Source: a virus. From it: a stretch of 34,250 nt of DNA. Positions 6,688 to 14,734 of this stretch are shown one piece after another (position 1 is the stretch's first letter; every line of letters starts with the position of its first letter). The stretch covers positions 1-34,250 of IMG/VR virus record IMGVR_UViG_3300045921_000849, one strand, 5' to 3'. Below the pieces are notes generated by a model that saw only the letters and a list, made by a program, of their open reading frames with translations, was not told the origin of the DNA and ran no database searches. The position numbers were made by a program, and so were the translations under genes.

Positions 6688-7152
6688 ATGGCGTACGCTA
6701 CCCAACTCAACGAACAGAAGATTAATGAACTGTGCACTATTTTACCGGTGGCGCTGTACATCGAGACGGCAGCAGATTTATGCGGCATCAGTAAGCGAAC
6801 ACTGCAACATTGGTTGCGGCGAGGCCGGGAAGCCAGGCGGCAGAGTTGGCGTGACAAGTTGCCGGTTTCGGCGGCCGATCAAATTTACGTCACTCTGGCG
6901 GATCGTCTCAAGCACGCGGTTGCCGCCTCTCAAGTGAACGCGTTGCGTGTGATCTTTAACGCGGCCAACGATGGTCAGTGGCAGGCGGCCGCCTGGCTGC
7001 TGGAGCGACGATTCCCCGGAAAGTGGGGCAAGGATCGTGCCGAGATTGTGGAGATCAAGTCTCGTTTGGCGGAACTGGAAAAGTCCTACGCCCCCATCCG
7101 GCCCGACGCCGGGCGACCTCAGGAAAGGCCCGACGCCGGGCGACAGGGGTAA
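6688..7152 (+). CDS. Probable terminase small subunit
   Basis: 154 residues. It would bind phage DNA at the packaging site and present it to the large subunit. The N-terminus has a homeodomain-like helix-turn-helix (TAADLCGISKRTLQHWLRRG, about residues 30-50), as in many small terminases, then helices ALRVIFNAANDGQWQAAAWL and a long C-terminal helix. The last 20 or so residues (RPDAGRPQERPDAGRQG) are encoded by two GC palindromes and probably form a disordered tail. AAGGAGG lies 11 bp upstream. The stop is 5 bp before the large subunit start, the usual pairing. Confidence 0.75.
   Translation: MAYATQLNEQKINELCTILPVALYIETAADLCGISKRTLQHWLRRGREARRQSWRDKLPVSAADQIYVTLADRLKHAVAASQVNALRVIFNAANDGQWQAAAWLLERRFPGKWGKDRAEIVEIKSRLAELEKSYAPIRPDAGRPQERPDAGRQG
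7101..7141. repeat. Two GC palindromes at the 3' end of the terminase small subunit gene
   Basis: Copies at 7101-7114 and 7128-7141, in frame, each read as RPDAGR. The second ends 9 bp before the stop. Confidence 0.9.
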
Positions 7153-7156
7153 GCTC

Positions 7157-8653
7157 GTGTCTTGGCCTGAGAGCCAAAAGCCACGCCGGGACTTGCTGGG
7201 CCGCATGCGTAAGCGGCTGGCGGACCTGGCCGACCGTGCGGCCCATCCGCCCGCCGTTTGCGTTCCCTCTTTTGGCGAGTGGCTGCAGCAGACCAGCCCG
7301 GAACACCGCTGGGACTGGCCGCACCTGGTCTATCTGCGGCAGCGGCTCGAGGCCCTGGCCCGTCGAGAGATCCGGCGGCTCGCGATCTTTATGCCCCCCC
7401 GGCATATGAAAACGTCGCAGAGCACGATACGCTTTCCGCTCTGGTGTTTGGAACAAGACCCCAGGATGCGGATTGTCCTGGGTGCCTACAACCAGACCTT
7501 TGCCGAAAAGCTCTCCCGCGAGATGCGCAAGATTGCCCGCCTGCGGCCGGGCCTCCGGCTGTCCGCGGATCGCAAGGCGGTCAAGGCGTGGGAGACTCTC
7601 CAGGGCGGCGGCGTGCGGGCGTGCGGTGCCGGGTCGCCGCCCACGGGGGAAGGGGCTAACTTGCTGGTGATCGACGACCCCATCAAAAGCCGGCAGGAGG
7701 CCGATAGCCCAACGTTGCGTGACAAGATTTGGGACTGGTACTCCCAGGATCTCTTGACCCGAGTTGAACCCGATGGCGCGGTTTTGCTGATTCAAACCCG
7801 CTGGCATGAGGACGACCTGGCCGGGCGGATACTGGCTAGCGAGAGGACCAAAAAAGGCCCGACGCCGGGTGAAATTGGAGACCCCCGACGTCGGGCCGAA
7901 GGGGAGTGGACCGTCGTTTGCCTGCCCGCCCTGGCCGAAGCCGACGACCCCATGGGCCGAGCGGTCGGCGAGGCACTCTGCCCCGAACGCTATTCGGTGG
8001 CAGACCTCGAGCAGTTGCGGCGAACGATGGGCGACAACGCGTTCGAGGCCCTTTATCAGCAACGGCCCACGCCGCGTTCCGGCGGACTGTTCAAGGAGTG
8101 GTGGTTCCATCGTTTCGTCGACTTTCTGCCTGCGGGCTGCACGCTGGTTCGTTACTGGGATAAAGCCGGGACGGCGGGCGGGGGCTGTTACACCGCCGCG
8201 GTTTTGATGGCTCGCGACAAAGAGGGGCGGTTCTACCTGGTGGATGTACGCCGCAAGCAACTGGATGCCGCCGAGCGGGAAGCCTGGATTGTCTCCACGG
8301 CACACGAGGACCGCGAACGGTACGGACGGGTTGAAATCGGAATCGAACGCGAGGGCGGCTCAGGGGGCAAGGAGTCGGCCCAAGGAACGATCCGCCGACT
8401 GGCGGGCTTTGCTTGTTTTGAAGATGCCCCCACGGGCAGCAAAGAAGCCCGCGCCGAGCCGCTGGCCGCTCAATTCGGTGGCGGCAATGTCGCGGTTGTC
8501 AACGTCGAAGGGGTGGCTCCCGCATGGTTTCGCGCGTTTCGCGATGAAGCCCTGACGTTTCCACACGGCAAGTATCTCGACATGGTCGATGCGGCTTCCG
8601 GAGCCCTGGCCCGATTGACCGGTGGTCGACGACCCACGCGGATCCTTCTGTGA
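7157..8653 (+). CDS. Terminase large subunit
   Basis: 498 residues. This is the ATP-driven motor and nuclease that fills the prohead. The ATPase Walker A-like motif is MPPRHMKTS (79-87); many relatives have PPRHGKS, so Met replaces Gly. Walker B is LLVIDDP with Asp173-Asp174, and QTRWHEDDLAGRIL is a known terminase signature. The C-terminal RNase H-like nuclease begins at RYWDKAGT (Asp335) and ends with YLDMVDAASGALARL, which supplies a late acidic residue. The GTG at 7157 has AGGGG 8 bp upstream; the in-frame region further upstream overlaps the small subunit and is not used. A palindrome pair is inserted between the ATPase and nuclease domains (KKGPTPGEIGDPRRRAEGEW). Confidence 0.93.
   Translation: MSWPESQKPRRDLLGRMRKRLADLADRAAHPPAVCVPSFGEWLQQTSPEHRWDWPHLVYLRQRLEALARREIRRLAIFMPPRHMKTSQSTIRFPLWCLEQDPRMRIVLGAYNQTFAEKLSREMRKIARLRPGLRLSADRKAVKAWETLQGGGVRACGAGSPPTGEGANLLVIDDPIKSRQEADSPTLRDKIWDWYSQDLLTRVEPDGAVLLIQTRWHEDDLAGRILASERTKKGPTPGEIGDPRRRAEGEWTVVCLPALAEADDPMGRAVGEALCPERYSVADLEQLRRTMGDNAFEALYQQRPTPRSGGLFKEWWFHRFVDFLPAGCTLVRYWDKAGTAGGGCYTAAVLMARDKEGRFYLVDVRRKQLDAAEREAWIVSTAHEDRERYGRVEIGIEREGGSGGKESAQGTIRRLAGFACFEDAPTGSKEARAEPLAAQFGGGNVAVVNVEGVAPAWFRAFRDEALTFPHGKYLDMVDAASGALARLTGGRRPTRILL
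7857..7896. repeat. Two degenerate GC palindromes in the terminase gene
   Basis: GCCCGACGCCGGGT (7857-7870) and a CCCGACGTCGGGC copy near 7883-7896, in frame at the junction between the ATPase and nuclease domains. Confidence 0.75.
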
Positions 8654-8711
8654 AAGACCCCGTTCGGTAGATTTCCTAGAACGATCCCACGGGGTGGAGG
8701 GGCGAAACGCG

Positions 8712-10133
8712 ATGGCATTGTCGACCATTGACCGATGGTTGATTTGGGGCTCTCAAACCCTTTTTAACCTGACCCAGGTTTCGCGTTCGGTTGGCTTCCG
8801 TGTCGCCCGGCGTCGGGCATCCCCTGTCGCCCGGCGTTGGGCATCCCTTGGAGACGGGGAAAGCCTCAGCAGGGGCGAGCGTGCCTTGAGTGGCCTGTGG
8901 TCGGGCGGTGGCTCATTTGGCGGCTGGAGTTCGGATCGACTCGAGCAGGCCCGGCACTACCGGCAGTGGATTTATATCGGCATCAGTGCGATCGCCGACG
9001 AGGTCGCCCGAGCCACGCCCCAGGTCTGTTTTCGGGTCACACCGCACCTTTCGCCCGATGCCGGGCGGGATTCGAAAACCCGGGCTGCAAGCAAACCGTA
9101 TCACACCTTGCGTTCCGACTGGCACCCCTCCCGCGCCAACGCCTATACGCGACACTACCACGCCAAGGGGCTGGGCCAACGTCCGCAGGGCTACGAACTG
9201 GAGCCCGCCGCCCCAGACCATCCCTTGGTTCGTCTGCTTGCCGATCCCAACGGCCCCGATACCGGACCCGATTTCTACTTTGAACTTACCCTGTTCTGGA
9301 AGCTCACGGGCAACGCCTACGTTTGGGCGATCCCCAACGGCCTGGGTTTGCCGGCGGAACTGTGGGTGATTCCTTCCCACTGGATTGCCCCCGTGGGTGG
9401 CGAGGATGGCCAGATCGGTCATTACCGCGTTCAGCCCTTTGGCGGCAGCGGCCGGGGTGGCCTGCTGATCCCGGCGGAAGAAATCATTCACATTCGCGAC
9501 AAGAACCCGCTGAGCAAAATCGATGGCATGGCCCCCCTGCAAGCGGGCGCGGAGTGGATCGACACCAGTGAGGCCGTCGCACGCAGCTGGTGGGCACACT
9601 TTAAGGAAGGGGCCTGGCCGGGCCTGCATCTGAGCCTGCCCGACGATCCCGACGATGAAACACTGGAACGGGTCTACGCCAGGTTCCTGGATCGCTTCGC
9701 CGGCGAACAAAACATGGGCAAGCCCATTATCACCACCAATGGCGCGGAACTTCATCGGCTGACCCTTACCCCCGAGGAGATGCATTACACCCAGAGCGCT
9801 GCCGAGTTGCGGGATTATGTCCTGGCGTTGTTGCGCGTCCCCAAGGGAGTGGTGGGGCTGGAGCCGGCCGGAGACAATATATCGGCGTACGCCCCTTTAC
9901 GGCAGTTTTGCCGATTCTCGATCAGTCCCATCCTGACCCGGCTAGGAGCAACGTTTACCGAAAAGCTTGGCCGACGATTCCCCGGCGAGCCGATGGTTTG
10001 GTATGCCGATCCGACGCCAGACGATCCGGCTCAACTCAACGCGGATATCACCACGGACTTTGCTTGCGGCGCGATTGATGCCGACGAGATTCGCGCTTTG
10101 CGGGGCCGGCCGCCGCGTGCAACCGGCGCGTAA
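8712..10133 (+). CDS. Phage portal protein, HK97 type
   Basis: 473 residues. It forms the dodecameric ring at the head vertex through which DNA passes. The family signatures are RQWIYIGISAIADEVA near the start of the core, the wing region FYFELTLFWKLTGNAYVWAI, then PAELWVIPSHWI, IPAEEIIHIRDKNPLSKIDG and the late motif ELRDYVLALLRVPKGVVG. The C-terminal part (PTPDDPAQLNADITTDF, then GAIDADEIRALRG) is also typical. The ATG at 8712 follows GGTGGAGGGG. Two palindromes near the N-terminus are read as VARRRASPVARRWAS, and one more as SPDAGR at about residue 115. Both sites lie outside the core, where inserts should be tolerated. Confidence 0.93.
   Translation: MALSTIDRWLIWGSQTLFNLTQVSRSVGFRVARRRASPVARRWASLGDGESLSRGERALSGLWSGGGSFGGWSSDRLEQARHYRQWIYIGISAIADEVARATPQVCFRVTPHLSPDAGRDSKTRAASKPYHTLRSDWHPSRANAYTRHYHAKGLGQRPQGYELEPAAPDHPLVRLLADPNGPDTGPDFYFELTLFWKLTGNAYVWAIPNGLGLPAELWVIPSHWIAPVGGEDGQIGHYRVQPFGGSGRGGLLIPAEEIIHIRDKNPLSKIDGMAPLQAGAEWIDTSEAVARSWWAHFKEGAWPGLHLSLPDDPDDETLERVYARFLDRFAGEQNMGKPIITTNGAELHRLTLTPEEMHYTQSAAELRDYVLALLRVPKGVVGLEPAGDNISAYAPLRQFCRFSISPILTRLGATFTEKLGRRFPGEPMVWYADPTPDDPAQLNADITTDFACGAIDADEIRALRGRPPRATGA
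8805..8842. repeat. Two GC palindromes in the portal N-terminus
   Basis: GCCCGGCGTCGGGC at 8805-8818 and GCCCGGCGTTGGGC at 8829-8842, 24 bp apart and in frame. Confidence 0.85.
9053..9066. repeat. GC palindrome variant in the portal gene
   Basis: GCCCGATGCCGGGC, in frame, read as PDAGR. Confidence 0.8.
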
Positions 10134-10134
10134 G

Positions 10135-10239
10135 GCCTGACGCCGGGCAAGGCTGGGAAGCACGGTAGTTCTTTGCAAAGGACAGGTTCCCGTGTCGCCC
10201 GACGCCGGGCTGAATTCCACGTGTCGCCCGACGTCGGGC
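10135..10239. repeat. Three GC palindromes between the portal and protease genes
   Basis: A degenerate copy GCCTGACGCCGGGC at 10135-10148, then perfect copies at 10197-10210 and 10226-10239. The GGTAGTT...TGCAAA motif (10163-10180) sits between the first and second. Confidence 0.85.
10163..10180 (+). promoter_or_regulatory. Recurring motif GGTAGTTCTTTGCAAA, copy 1
   Basis: CGGTAGTTCTTTGCAAAG, 76 bp before the protease gene. It is one of four near-identical copies, all next to a GC palindrome and all ahead of a gene. Its role is unknown; a phage promoter or part of a larger repeat are the main options. Confidence 0.4.
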
Positions 10240-10255
10240 CTTTGAGGATGGTTCC

Positions 10256-12187
10256 ATGCAGATTCTGAAGCGTCTGAAGCAGCGGCAAAAAGAAGCGGGT
10301 TTTGCGCACTGGGCCAAGTCGCACCGGGTGGCGCAGCCCGTCCCCGGCCGGCCAGGCGTCCTGGCCTTCAAGGATGCCGACTCGTCGGGTGTCAGCGACG
10401 ATAGCGCCATGACGGCCGACTTCGTGATTAGCACCGCCGGCAAGGATCGGCATGGCGACAGCGTGCAAAGCGAGGGGTGCAAGGAAACGCTTAACACGTA
10501 TCTGGACAACCCCATTGTTTTGCTCAATCACCAGTGCCGGAACGCGCCGATTGCGACCGCTCGCCGGCCTGATGGGAGTGTTTGCTTGACGATCGAGCCG
10601 ACGCGGATTCTTTCTCGAGCGCACTTTAGCAACGCCTCGGACGACTCCCGGCAAACGTACGCGCTGATCAAGGCGGGAATCTTTCGCGGCGCTTCGATTG
10701 GTTTTCGGCCCCGCCTGGCTCGTCGGCTTAAAGCACCTTACGCCGACCAGACGTCGGATCTGCCGCGGGATTTGATCGACTTTGAAGAAGACCGCTGGTC
10801 CCTGGTGTTTCTCAAATGGGAACTGCTGGAATGGTCCGTTGTCGGCATCCCGGCCAACCCGGACGCTTTGGTGATCCAGTCGGCCAACGAGATCCTTGGC
10901 AAGGGCGTGCTCGATTCTCGACCTCTTAGCAGGCAAATCCAATCACACCTTCAACCGCTGGCGCGGCCGCGTCGGCTTTGGGAGACACACATGACAAAAA
11001 GCCTTTCGGCGGCAGTTTCTGGCCAGAGCCAGTCGACCGCGACAGGGGTAAAAAACGCGGCCACCCTGGCCAAAGAACTTGAGGACCAGACGCCCAAGAA
11101 GGCGGTGCAGGCGTTGCTTGTTCCCAAGGAAACGTACGCCGAAGTCACCGACGCCGCCGCCAAGGTGGAGGAGTTGGGCTTGGATGCCAGCGATGTCGAA
11201 ACGTTCACCCTGGAAGAAATCACCTACTGGGCCTTCATCCAGTTTGAGCCGGACCTGTGCGGCGTGAACACCGCTGAGTATGAGATTCTTGAAGGCGGAC
11301 TGATTGCGGTTCTGTGCAGTCAAGGCGACAAGGTGGAAGAGGGCAAAACCTCTCGCGTTGTTGCCAAGCCGAGTCAAGACGGTGGCGAAGAGGGTGACAC
11401 CCAAGGCCCGACGCCGGGCGACAAGGGAGGCCCGACGCCGGGCGACAAGAAAGGCCCGACGCCGGGCGACAAGAAAGGCCCGACGCCGGGCGACAAGAAA
11501 GGCCCGACGCCGGGCGACAAGGGAGGCTGTAACGCGGGCGTCTGCGGCTGCAAGCAGGGATCGTCCGCGGCGCGCGAAAAGAAAGCCGAAGGCGAAGCAG
11601 GCAGCGAAAGCGAAACCCAAACAAGCACGCCCCCCGTTCTGCCGGGCGTTGCTCTCGCCAAAGCCTTGGCCCATATTCTGACAACGATGGCGCCTTTGCA
11701 AGAGAACGCCGCTATCCAGAAAGCCTGCGCGAAAACCATTCGGATTTGGAAGGGTGTTTGCTCCAGCGAGTACCCCGAAGAAACGTTTGCCTGGCCCGAA
11801 GAAGAGACCCGCGCGGAAGCCGACTCCCAGAGCGACGAGGAAGAAGACAGTGAGGACGAATCCGACGACGAGGCGAAGAAGCATCTTTTGGTCTGGCACA
11901 AGATGTCCAAAAAACGGCGGGGCGTTTGCCGGGACGTTGCGGATTGGCTGGGCGATCACGCCGACGAGGTCAACTTGACGCGCGCTCAAAAAGCCGCGTG
12001 CAAGTTCCATCATGCCGCCTTGGTTGCCCTGCTCGCCGAGGTCGAAGAGTCCCCCGAAGAAGAGAGCGACGAGGAGAGCGAAAAGGCCTTGGCCGCTTTG
12101 CTCGACGAGGCGATGGCTCCGTTTCGCGAGAGCACGCAGCAACTCAAGACCGCCTTCGCTCAGTTGACGGGCGTGCGGGTTGGTTGA
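10256..12187 (+). CDS. HK97-type prohead protease fused to a long acidic scaffold-like region
   Basis: 643 residues. The N-terminal 230 or so form the serine protease that trims the capsid during maturation: YLDNPIVLLNHQ carries the candidate catalytic His92, GIFRGASIGF the candidate Ser147, and WELLEWSVVGIPANPDAL is a family hallmark. From about 246 onward the protein is quite different: helical (LAKELEDQTPKKAVQALL), then a palindrome-coded linker of five GPTPGDK units (about 384-421), a Cys-containing patch (CNAGVCGCKQG), a very acidic Glu/Asp run (DSQSDEEEDSEDES) and a helical C-terminus. Scaffolds are commonly helical and acidic, so a protease-scaffold fusion is the likely reading. An internal ATG at 10991 could make the scaffold alone. 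A ribosome binding site is weak at the ATG at 10256 (GAGGATGGTTCC). Confidence 0.85.
   Translation: MQILKRLKQRQKEAGFAHWAKSHRVAQPVPGRPGVLAFKDADSSGVSDDSAMTADFVISTAGKDRHGDSVQSEGCKETLNTYLDNPIVLLNHQCRNAPIATARRPDGSVCLTIEPTRILSRAHFSNASDDSRQTYALIKAGIFRGASIGFRPRLARRLKAPYADQTSDLPRDLIDFEEDRWSLVFLKWELLEWSVVGIPANPDALVIQSANEILGKGVLDSRPLSRQIQSHLQPLARPRRLWETHMTKSLSAAVSGQSQSTATGVKNAATLAKELEDQTPKKAVQALLVPKETYAEVTDAAAKVEELGLDASDVETFTLEEITYWAFIQFEPDLCGVNTAEYEILEGGLIAVLCSQGDKVEEGKTSRVVAKPSQDGGEEGDTQGPTPGDKGGPTPGDKKGPTPGDKKGPTPGDKKGPTPGDKGGCNAGVCGCKQGSSAAREKKAEGEAGSESETQTSTPPVLPGVALAKALAHILTTMAPLQENAAIQKACAKTIRIWKGVCSSEYPEETFAWPEEETRAEADSQSDEEEDSEDESDDEAKKHLLVWHKMSKKRRGVCRDVADWLGDHADEVNLTRAQKAACKFHHAALVALLAEVEESPEEESDEESEKALAALLDEAMAPFRESTQQLKTAFAQLTGVRVG
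10980..10993 (+). other. Possible internal start for a separate scaffold protein
   Basis: GGGAG (10980-10984) lies 6 bp before an in-frame ATG (10991) and would give a product of about 398 residues beginning MTKSLSAAV, exactly where the protease domain ends. Nested protease and scaffold genes are known, for example lambda C and Nu3. This ribosome binding site looks better than the one at 10256. Confidence 0.45.
11405..11519. repeat. Five-copy palindrome array of 24-bp period in the scaffold region
   Basis: GCCCGACGCCGGGC starts at 11406, 11430, 11454, 11478 and 11502, always 24 bp apart, so the reading frame is kept. The unit reads GPTPGDKK, or GPTPGDKG at the outer copies. Spacers are GACAAGAAAG or GACAAGGGAG. 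Confidence 0.97.
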
Positions 12188-12212
12188 AGTTTTTTTTCGT
12201 ACGACACCTAAC

Positions 12213-12333
12213 GCCCGAAGCCGGGCAGCACGTGCGGTTCAGGCCCGACGCCGGGCGAAAATCGGCGGTCCTGCCCGCGATACCACACACGCACCGCCCA
12301 CACCGGGCAATCCTCCGCCGCCCGACGCCGGGC
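12213..12333. repeat. Three GC palindromes ahead of the capsid gene
   Basis: Copies at 12213-12226 (GCCCGAAGCCGGGC), 12243-12256 and 12320-12333 fill most of the 167-bp spacer between the protease/scaffold gene and the capsid gene. A T8 run follows the protease stop but has no GC stem just before it. Confidence 0.85.
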
Positions 12334-12354
12334 AACACTTGTAAGGGAGTGACC

Positions 12355-13656
12355 ATGAGCAAGCAGGGCAACACGCCTCCGATTGGATCGGCCGCCGAAG
12401 CCATCAAAGAACTGGCCGCCCAGACGGCCAGTCTGAAAGAGTTCCTTCTTGCTGCCGCCAAGCCGGCCAGCGGCGCCACAACGCTCCGGCCAGACGGCAC
12501 GCAACGCCCCGCTCAGGGCAAAGACATCGAGGCCGGGTTCACCGTCAAGAACGGCCGGGTTTATGCTCCGGATGGCAGCAGCACTCCCTTGCATCTGGGC
12601 AAGACTCTGGGTTGGGGCGAGTTCTTGCAGGACCTTTGGAAAGTTTCCTCCAACCCGCTGAGCGACGAATCGCAAAAGCGGATGGAGCGGCATGGCAGCG
12701 TCTACCACAAGGACCTGTCCAGCCAGGGCGGCACGACGGGTGGCTACCTGGTGCCGCCGCAGTTCCTGGGCCGACTGCTCAGCGTTGCCACGGAACTTTC
12801 GCACATTCGCCCCCGGGCGACCGTGCTGCCCATGTCCACCAAGACCTTGCAAATCCCCGCTCTGGACATGACCGGCGGAACGGCAGGGAAGTCGGCCACG
12901 CTGGGTGGGGTGCAGGCCACCTGGACCGAAGAGGGCACCGAGATTCCCGAGACACAGCCCAACTTCAAGCAGGTCGATTTGACCTGTCATGAGTTGTCCT
13001 TGATTTGCAACACCAGCAACTCGCTGGTTCAGGATTCGTTGCCGACGCTGGACGGGATCTTAACAAACCTGTTTGCCGCTGCCATCGCCTGGTATGAGGA
13101 TTATGCTTTTCTCAGCGGGGATGGCGTCGGCAAGCCGCTGGGCATGCGCAATTCCGGGGCGGCCCTGGGAATTGCTCGGGCGGCGGCCAACAGTATCCGC
13201 CTCGCGGACATCGCGGGCATGTGGGCACGCATGATGGCGGCGGGCATGCAAAACGCCGTCTGGTTTGTCTCGCAAAGTGCCATTGCGCAGCTGATCCAGC
13301 TGCAAGGCACCAACGGGGACGTCGTCTTTATCCCCAACTACGGCGGGGCGGCCCCCGGCCAGGGCGGCATCGCCCAGAACATGCCTGGCACGCTCCTGGG
13401 CCGGCCGCTGATCATTACCGAGAAGTTGCCCCCTCTGGGCAGCGCCGGCGATATCCTCCTGGCCGACTGTTCGATGTACCTGATCGGCGATCGCGACGAG
13501 ATGGCGATGGACGCCAGCACGCACGTTCGCTTCAATCGCAACCAGACCCAGTGGCGTGCCATCAAGCGTGTGGGCGGCCAACCCTGGATGACCGCTGCCG
13601 CGTCGTTGGCGGACGGTGCCACGACGGTAAGCCCGTTCGTGTACCTTAACGCTTAA
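12355..13656 (+). CDS. Major capsid protein, HK97 fold
   Basis: 433 residues. It builds the icosahedral shell. The N-terminal 110 or so residues are helical and probably form a delta/scaffold-like region that the protease removes. The core starts around SSQGGTTGGYLVPPQFLG (about 122-139), the standard entry of the HK97 capsid family, followed by LLSVATELSHIRPRATVLPM, a tight domain with ATWTEEGTEIPETQPNFKQV, and LSLICNTSNSLVQDS. The late core includes GDGVGKPLGM, WFVSQSAIAQLIQLQG, LLGRPLIITEKLP and DILLADCSMYLIGDRDEM. The ATG follows AAGGGAG. There is no palindrome inside this gene, in contrast to its neighbours. Confidence 0.95.
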   Translation: MSKQGNTPPIGSAAEAIKELAAQTASLKEFLLAAAKPASGATTLRPDGTQRPAQGKDIEAGFTVKNGRVYAPDGSSTPLHLGKTLGWGEFLQDLWKVSSNPLSDESQKRMERHGSVYHKDLSSQGGTTGGYLVPPQFLGRLLSVATELSHIRPRATVLPMSTKTLQIPALDMTGGTAGKSATLGGVQATWTEEGTEIPETQPNFKQVDLTCHELSLICNTSNSLVQDSLPTLDGILTNLFAAAIAWYEDYAFLSGDGVGKPLGMRNSGAALGIARAAANSIRLADIAGMWARMMAAGMQNAVWFVSQSAIAQLIQLQGTNGDVVFIPNYGGAAPGQGGIAQNMPGTLLGRPLIITEKLPPLGSAGDILLADCSMYLIGDRDEMAMDASTHVRFNRNQTQWRAIKRVGGQPWMTAAASLADGATTVSPFVYLNA

Positions 13657-13678
13657 GCAGGAACCCCTGGCCAAGTAA

Positions 13679-13700
13679 GGCCCGGCGTCGGGCCTTTGTT
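13679..13700 (+). terminator. Palindrome acting as a likely terminator after the capsid gene
   Basis: GGCCCG-GCGT-CGGGCC, a perfect 6-bp all-GC stem, is followed directly by TTTGTTTT, 22 bp after the capsid stop. This is a standard intrinsic terminator shape, built from one copy of the repeat extended by one base pair. It could lower expression of downstream genes relative to the capsid protein. Confidence 0.6.
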
Positions 13701-13754
13701 TTGGAATCCTTCTCAGGCCCGACGCCGGGCGATAGGGAATGCCCGACGCCGGGC
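13680..13754. repeat. Three GC palindromes after the capsid gene
   Basis: Copies at 13680-13693 (GCCCGGCGTCGGGC), 13717-13730 and 13741-13754 (both GCCCGACGCCGGGC). The first faces the opposite way to the other two and forms the terminator-like hairpin. Confidence 0.9.
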
Positions 13755-13779
13755 GATATTTGAAGTCGAGGGACAAACC

Positions 13780-14208
13780 ATGAGCAGTTGGGCAAGCGAA
13801 AAGATGGCTGTTTTGGCCAAAACCTTTCCGGTAAACGGCAACAACGCCGCGACCGCCACGACGGGCTTTCACGCCAAGAACTTTGACGAGTACCTGGCCA
13901 TGCTTAGCCTGGGCGTGATCGACCAGACCGTGGATTTCAAACTCCAGTGCAGCGACCTCGTGAGCGGCACCTACACCGACATCCCCGGCAAGGCCATCAC
14001 GCAGGTGCCCGGCACCGGGGATAATACGGTGCGGATAATTGACCTGAAGGCCGAGGAGATCCCCGAAGGTCGGCCGTTTATTCGCGCCTTGACAACCGTT
14101 GCCAACGGTACATCGTCGCTAATCGATGTCACCATCTTCGGTCTGCGGCCGCGCACTGGCCCCGCGACCGATTACGACCTGGCATCGGTGGCCCAAATCG
14201 TCCGCTAA
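13780..14208 (+). CDS. Small virion protein next to the capsid gene, possibly head decoration
   Basis: 142 residues. It is rich in Thr, Ala, Asp and beta-prone segments (VDFKLQCSDLVSGTYTDIPG, then NTVRIIDLKAEEIPEGRPFI and SSLIDVTIFGLRP), so a small beta-barrel or sandwich is likely. It has no signal peptide or membrane segment. The ATG follows GAGGGACAAACC. Genes directly after the capsid gene often encode capsid-stabilising or decoration proteins; the small size and beta content fit, but no family was recognised. Confidence 0.65.
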   Translation: MSSWASEKMAVLAKTFPVNGNNAATATTGFHAKNFDEYLAMLSLGVIDQTVDFKLQCSDLVSGTYTDIPGKAITQVPGTGDNTVRIIDLKAEEIPEGRPFIRALTTVANGTSSLIDVTIFGLRPRTGPATDYDLASVAQIVR

Positions 14209-14249
14209 GAATGGGCACCTTTTGCCGCCGGCCGAAAACAGCACGTGTC

Positions 14250-14289
14250 GCCCGACGCCGGGCCTTGGGTGTGTCGCCCGGCGTCAAGC
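14250..14289. repeat. Two GC palindromes, intergenic
   Basis: A perfect copy at 14250-14263, and a degenerate GCCCGGCGTCAAGC at 14276-14289 whose right arm is broken. Confidence 0.8.
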
Positions 14290-14343
14290 CGGATTTGGGG
14301 TGGCGTCGTCTGCAAGAAGGCAAGAACCGAAAGGGAGCAACCT

Positions 14344-14709
14344 GTGGCCAAGAATCGACGGGAACAAGCCAATGATGACCCTGTCGCGTATTTGCGAGCG
14401 GCGGGCTGGAAGCAACTCAGCGTCGAAGAGCGGCCGTGCTTTTCTCGCTGCTGGATCGAGCCGGGCAAGAAGCTGTCCAGCGCCGCGAAAGAGGGGCCCA
14501 AGACGATTCGCGAAATCGTCCTGCCGGGCAAGACCAAAAGTTCGCCGCCACGGATTATTGAGCAGACGGTGGTGCCGGGGATGACCTGGATTTGCACCTT
14601 GGAAGAAGCGGTGCGGATTCAGCTTCTGGCCGACAGCGGCAAACCCGAACCGACCTCGTCCGAAGCGGCAACAAGCACTCCCTCTTCTTTGCTGCCCGAC
14701 GCCGGGTGA
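14344..14709 (+). CDS. Unknown 121-residue protein in the head module
   Basis: It starts at GTG 14344 with GGGAG 6 bp upstream. The basic N-terminus (MAKNRREQANDDPVAYLRAAGW) leads to a short beta-rich core (REIVLPGKTKSSPPRII, then VPGMTWICTLEEAVRIQLL) and a Ser/Thr/Pro-rich tail whose last residues LPDAG come from a palindrome copy. No family was recognised. It lies between the capsid and connector genes, so a head or connector accessory role is possible. Confidence 0.6.
   Translation: MAKNRREQANDDPVAYLRAAGWKQLSVEERPCFSRCWIEPGKKLSSAAKEGPKTIREIVLPGKTKSSPPRIIEQTVVPGMTWICTLEEAVRIQLLADSGKPEPTSSEAATSTPSSLLPDAG
14695..14708. repeat. GC palindrome supplying a C-terminus and stop
   Basis: GCCCGACGCCGGGT; the final T belongs to the TGA stop of the gene at 14344, so the substitution from C coincides with the gene end. 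Confidence 0.75.
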
Positions 14710-14734
14710 CATTCCGTGTAGCGAGACGTAAACC

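Noticed and set aside
11405-11519. CRISPR array
   Set aside because: The repeats are only 14 bp, the spacers are 10-12 bp and identical to each other, the arrays lie inside genes, and no cas gene is present.
10943-12142. Minus-strand open frame of 399 residues
   Set aside because: It is antisense to the protease-scaffold gene. Its VARRRAFL repeats are just the reverse reading of the palindrome array.
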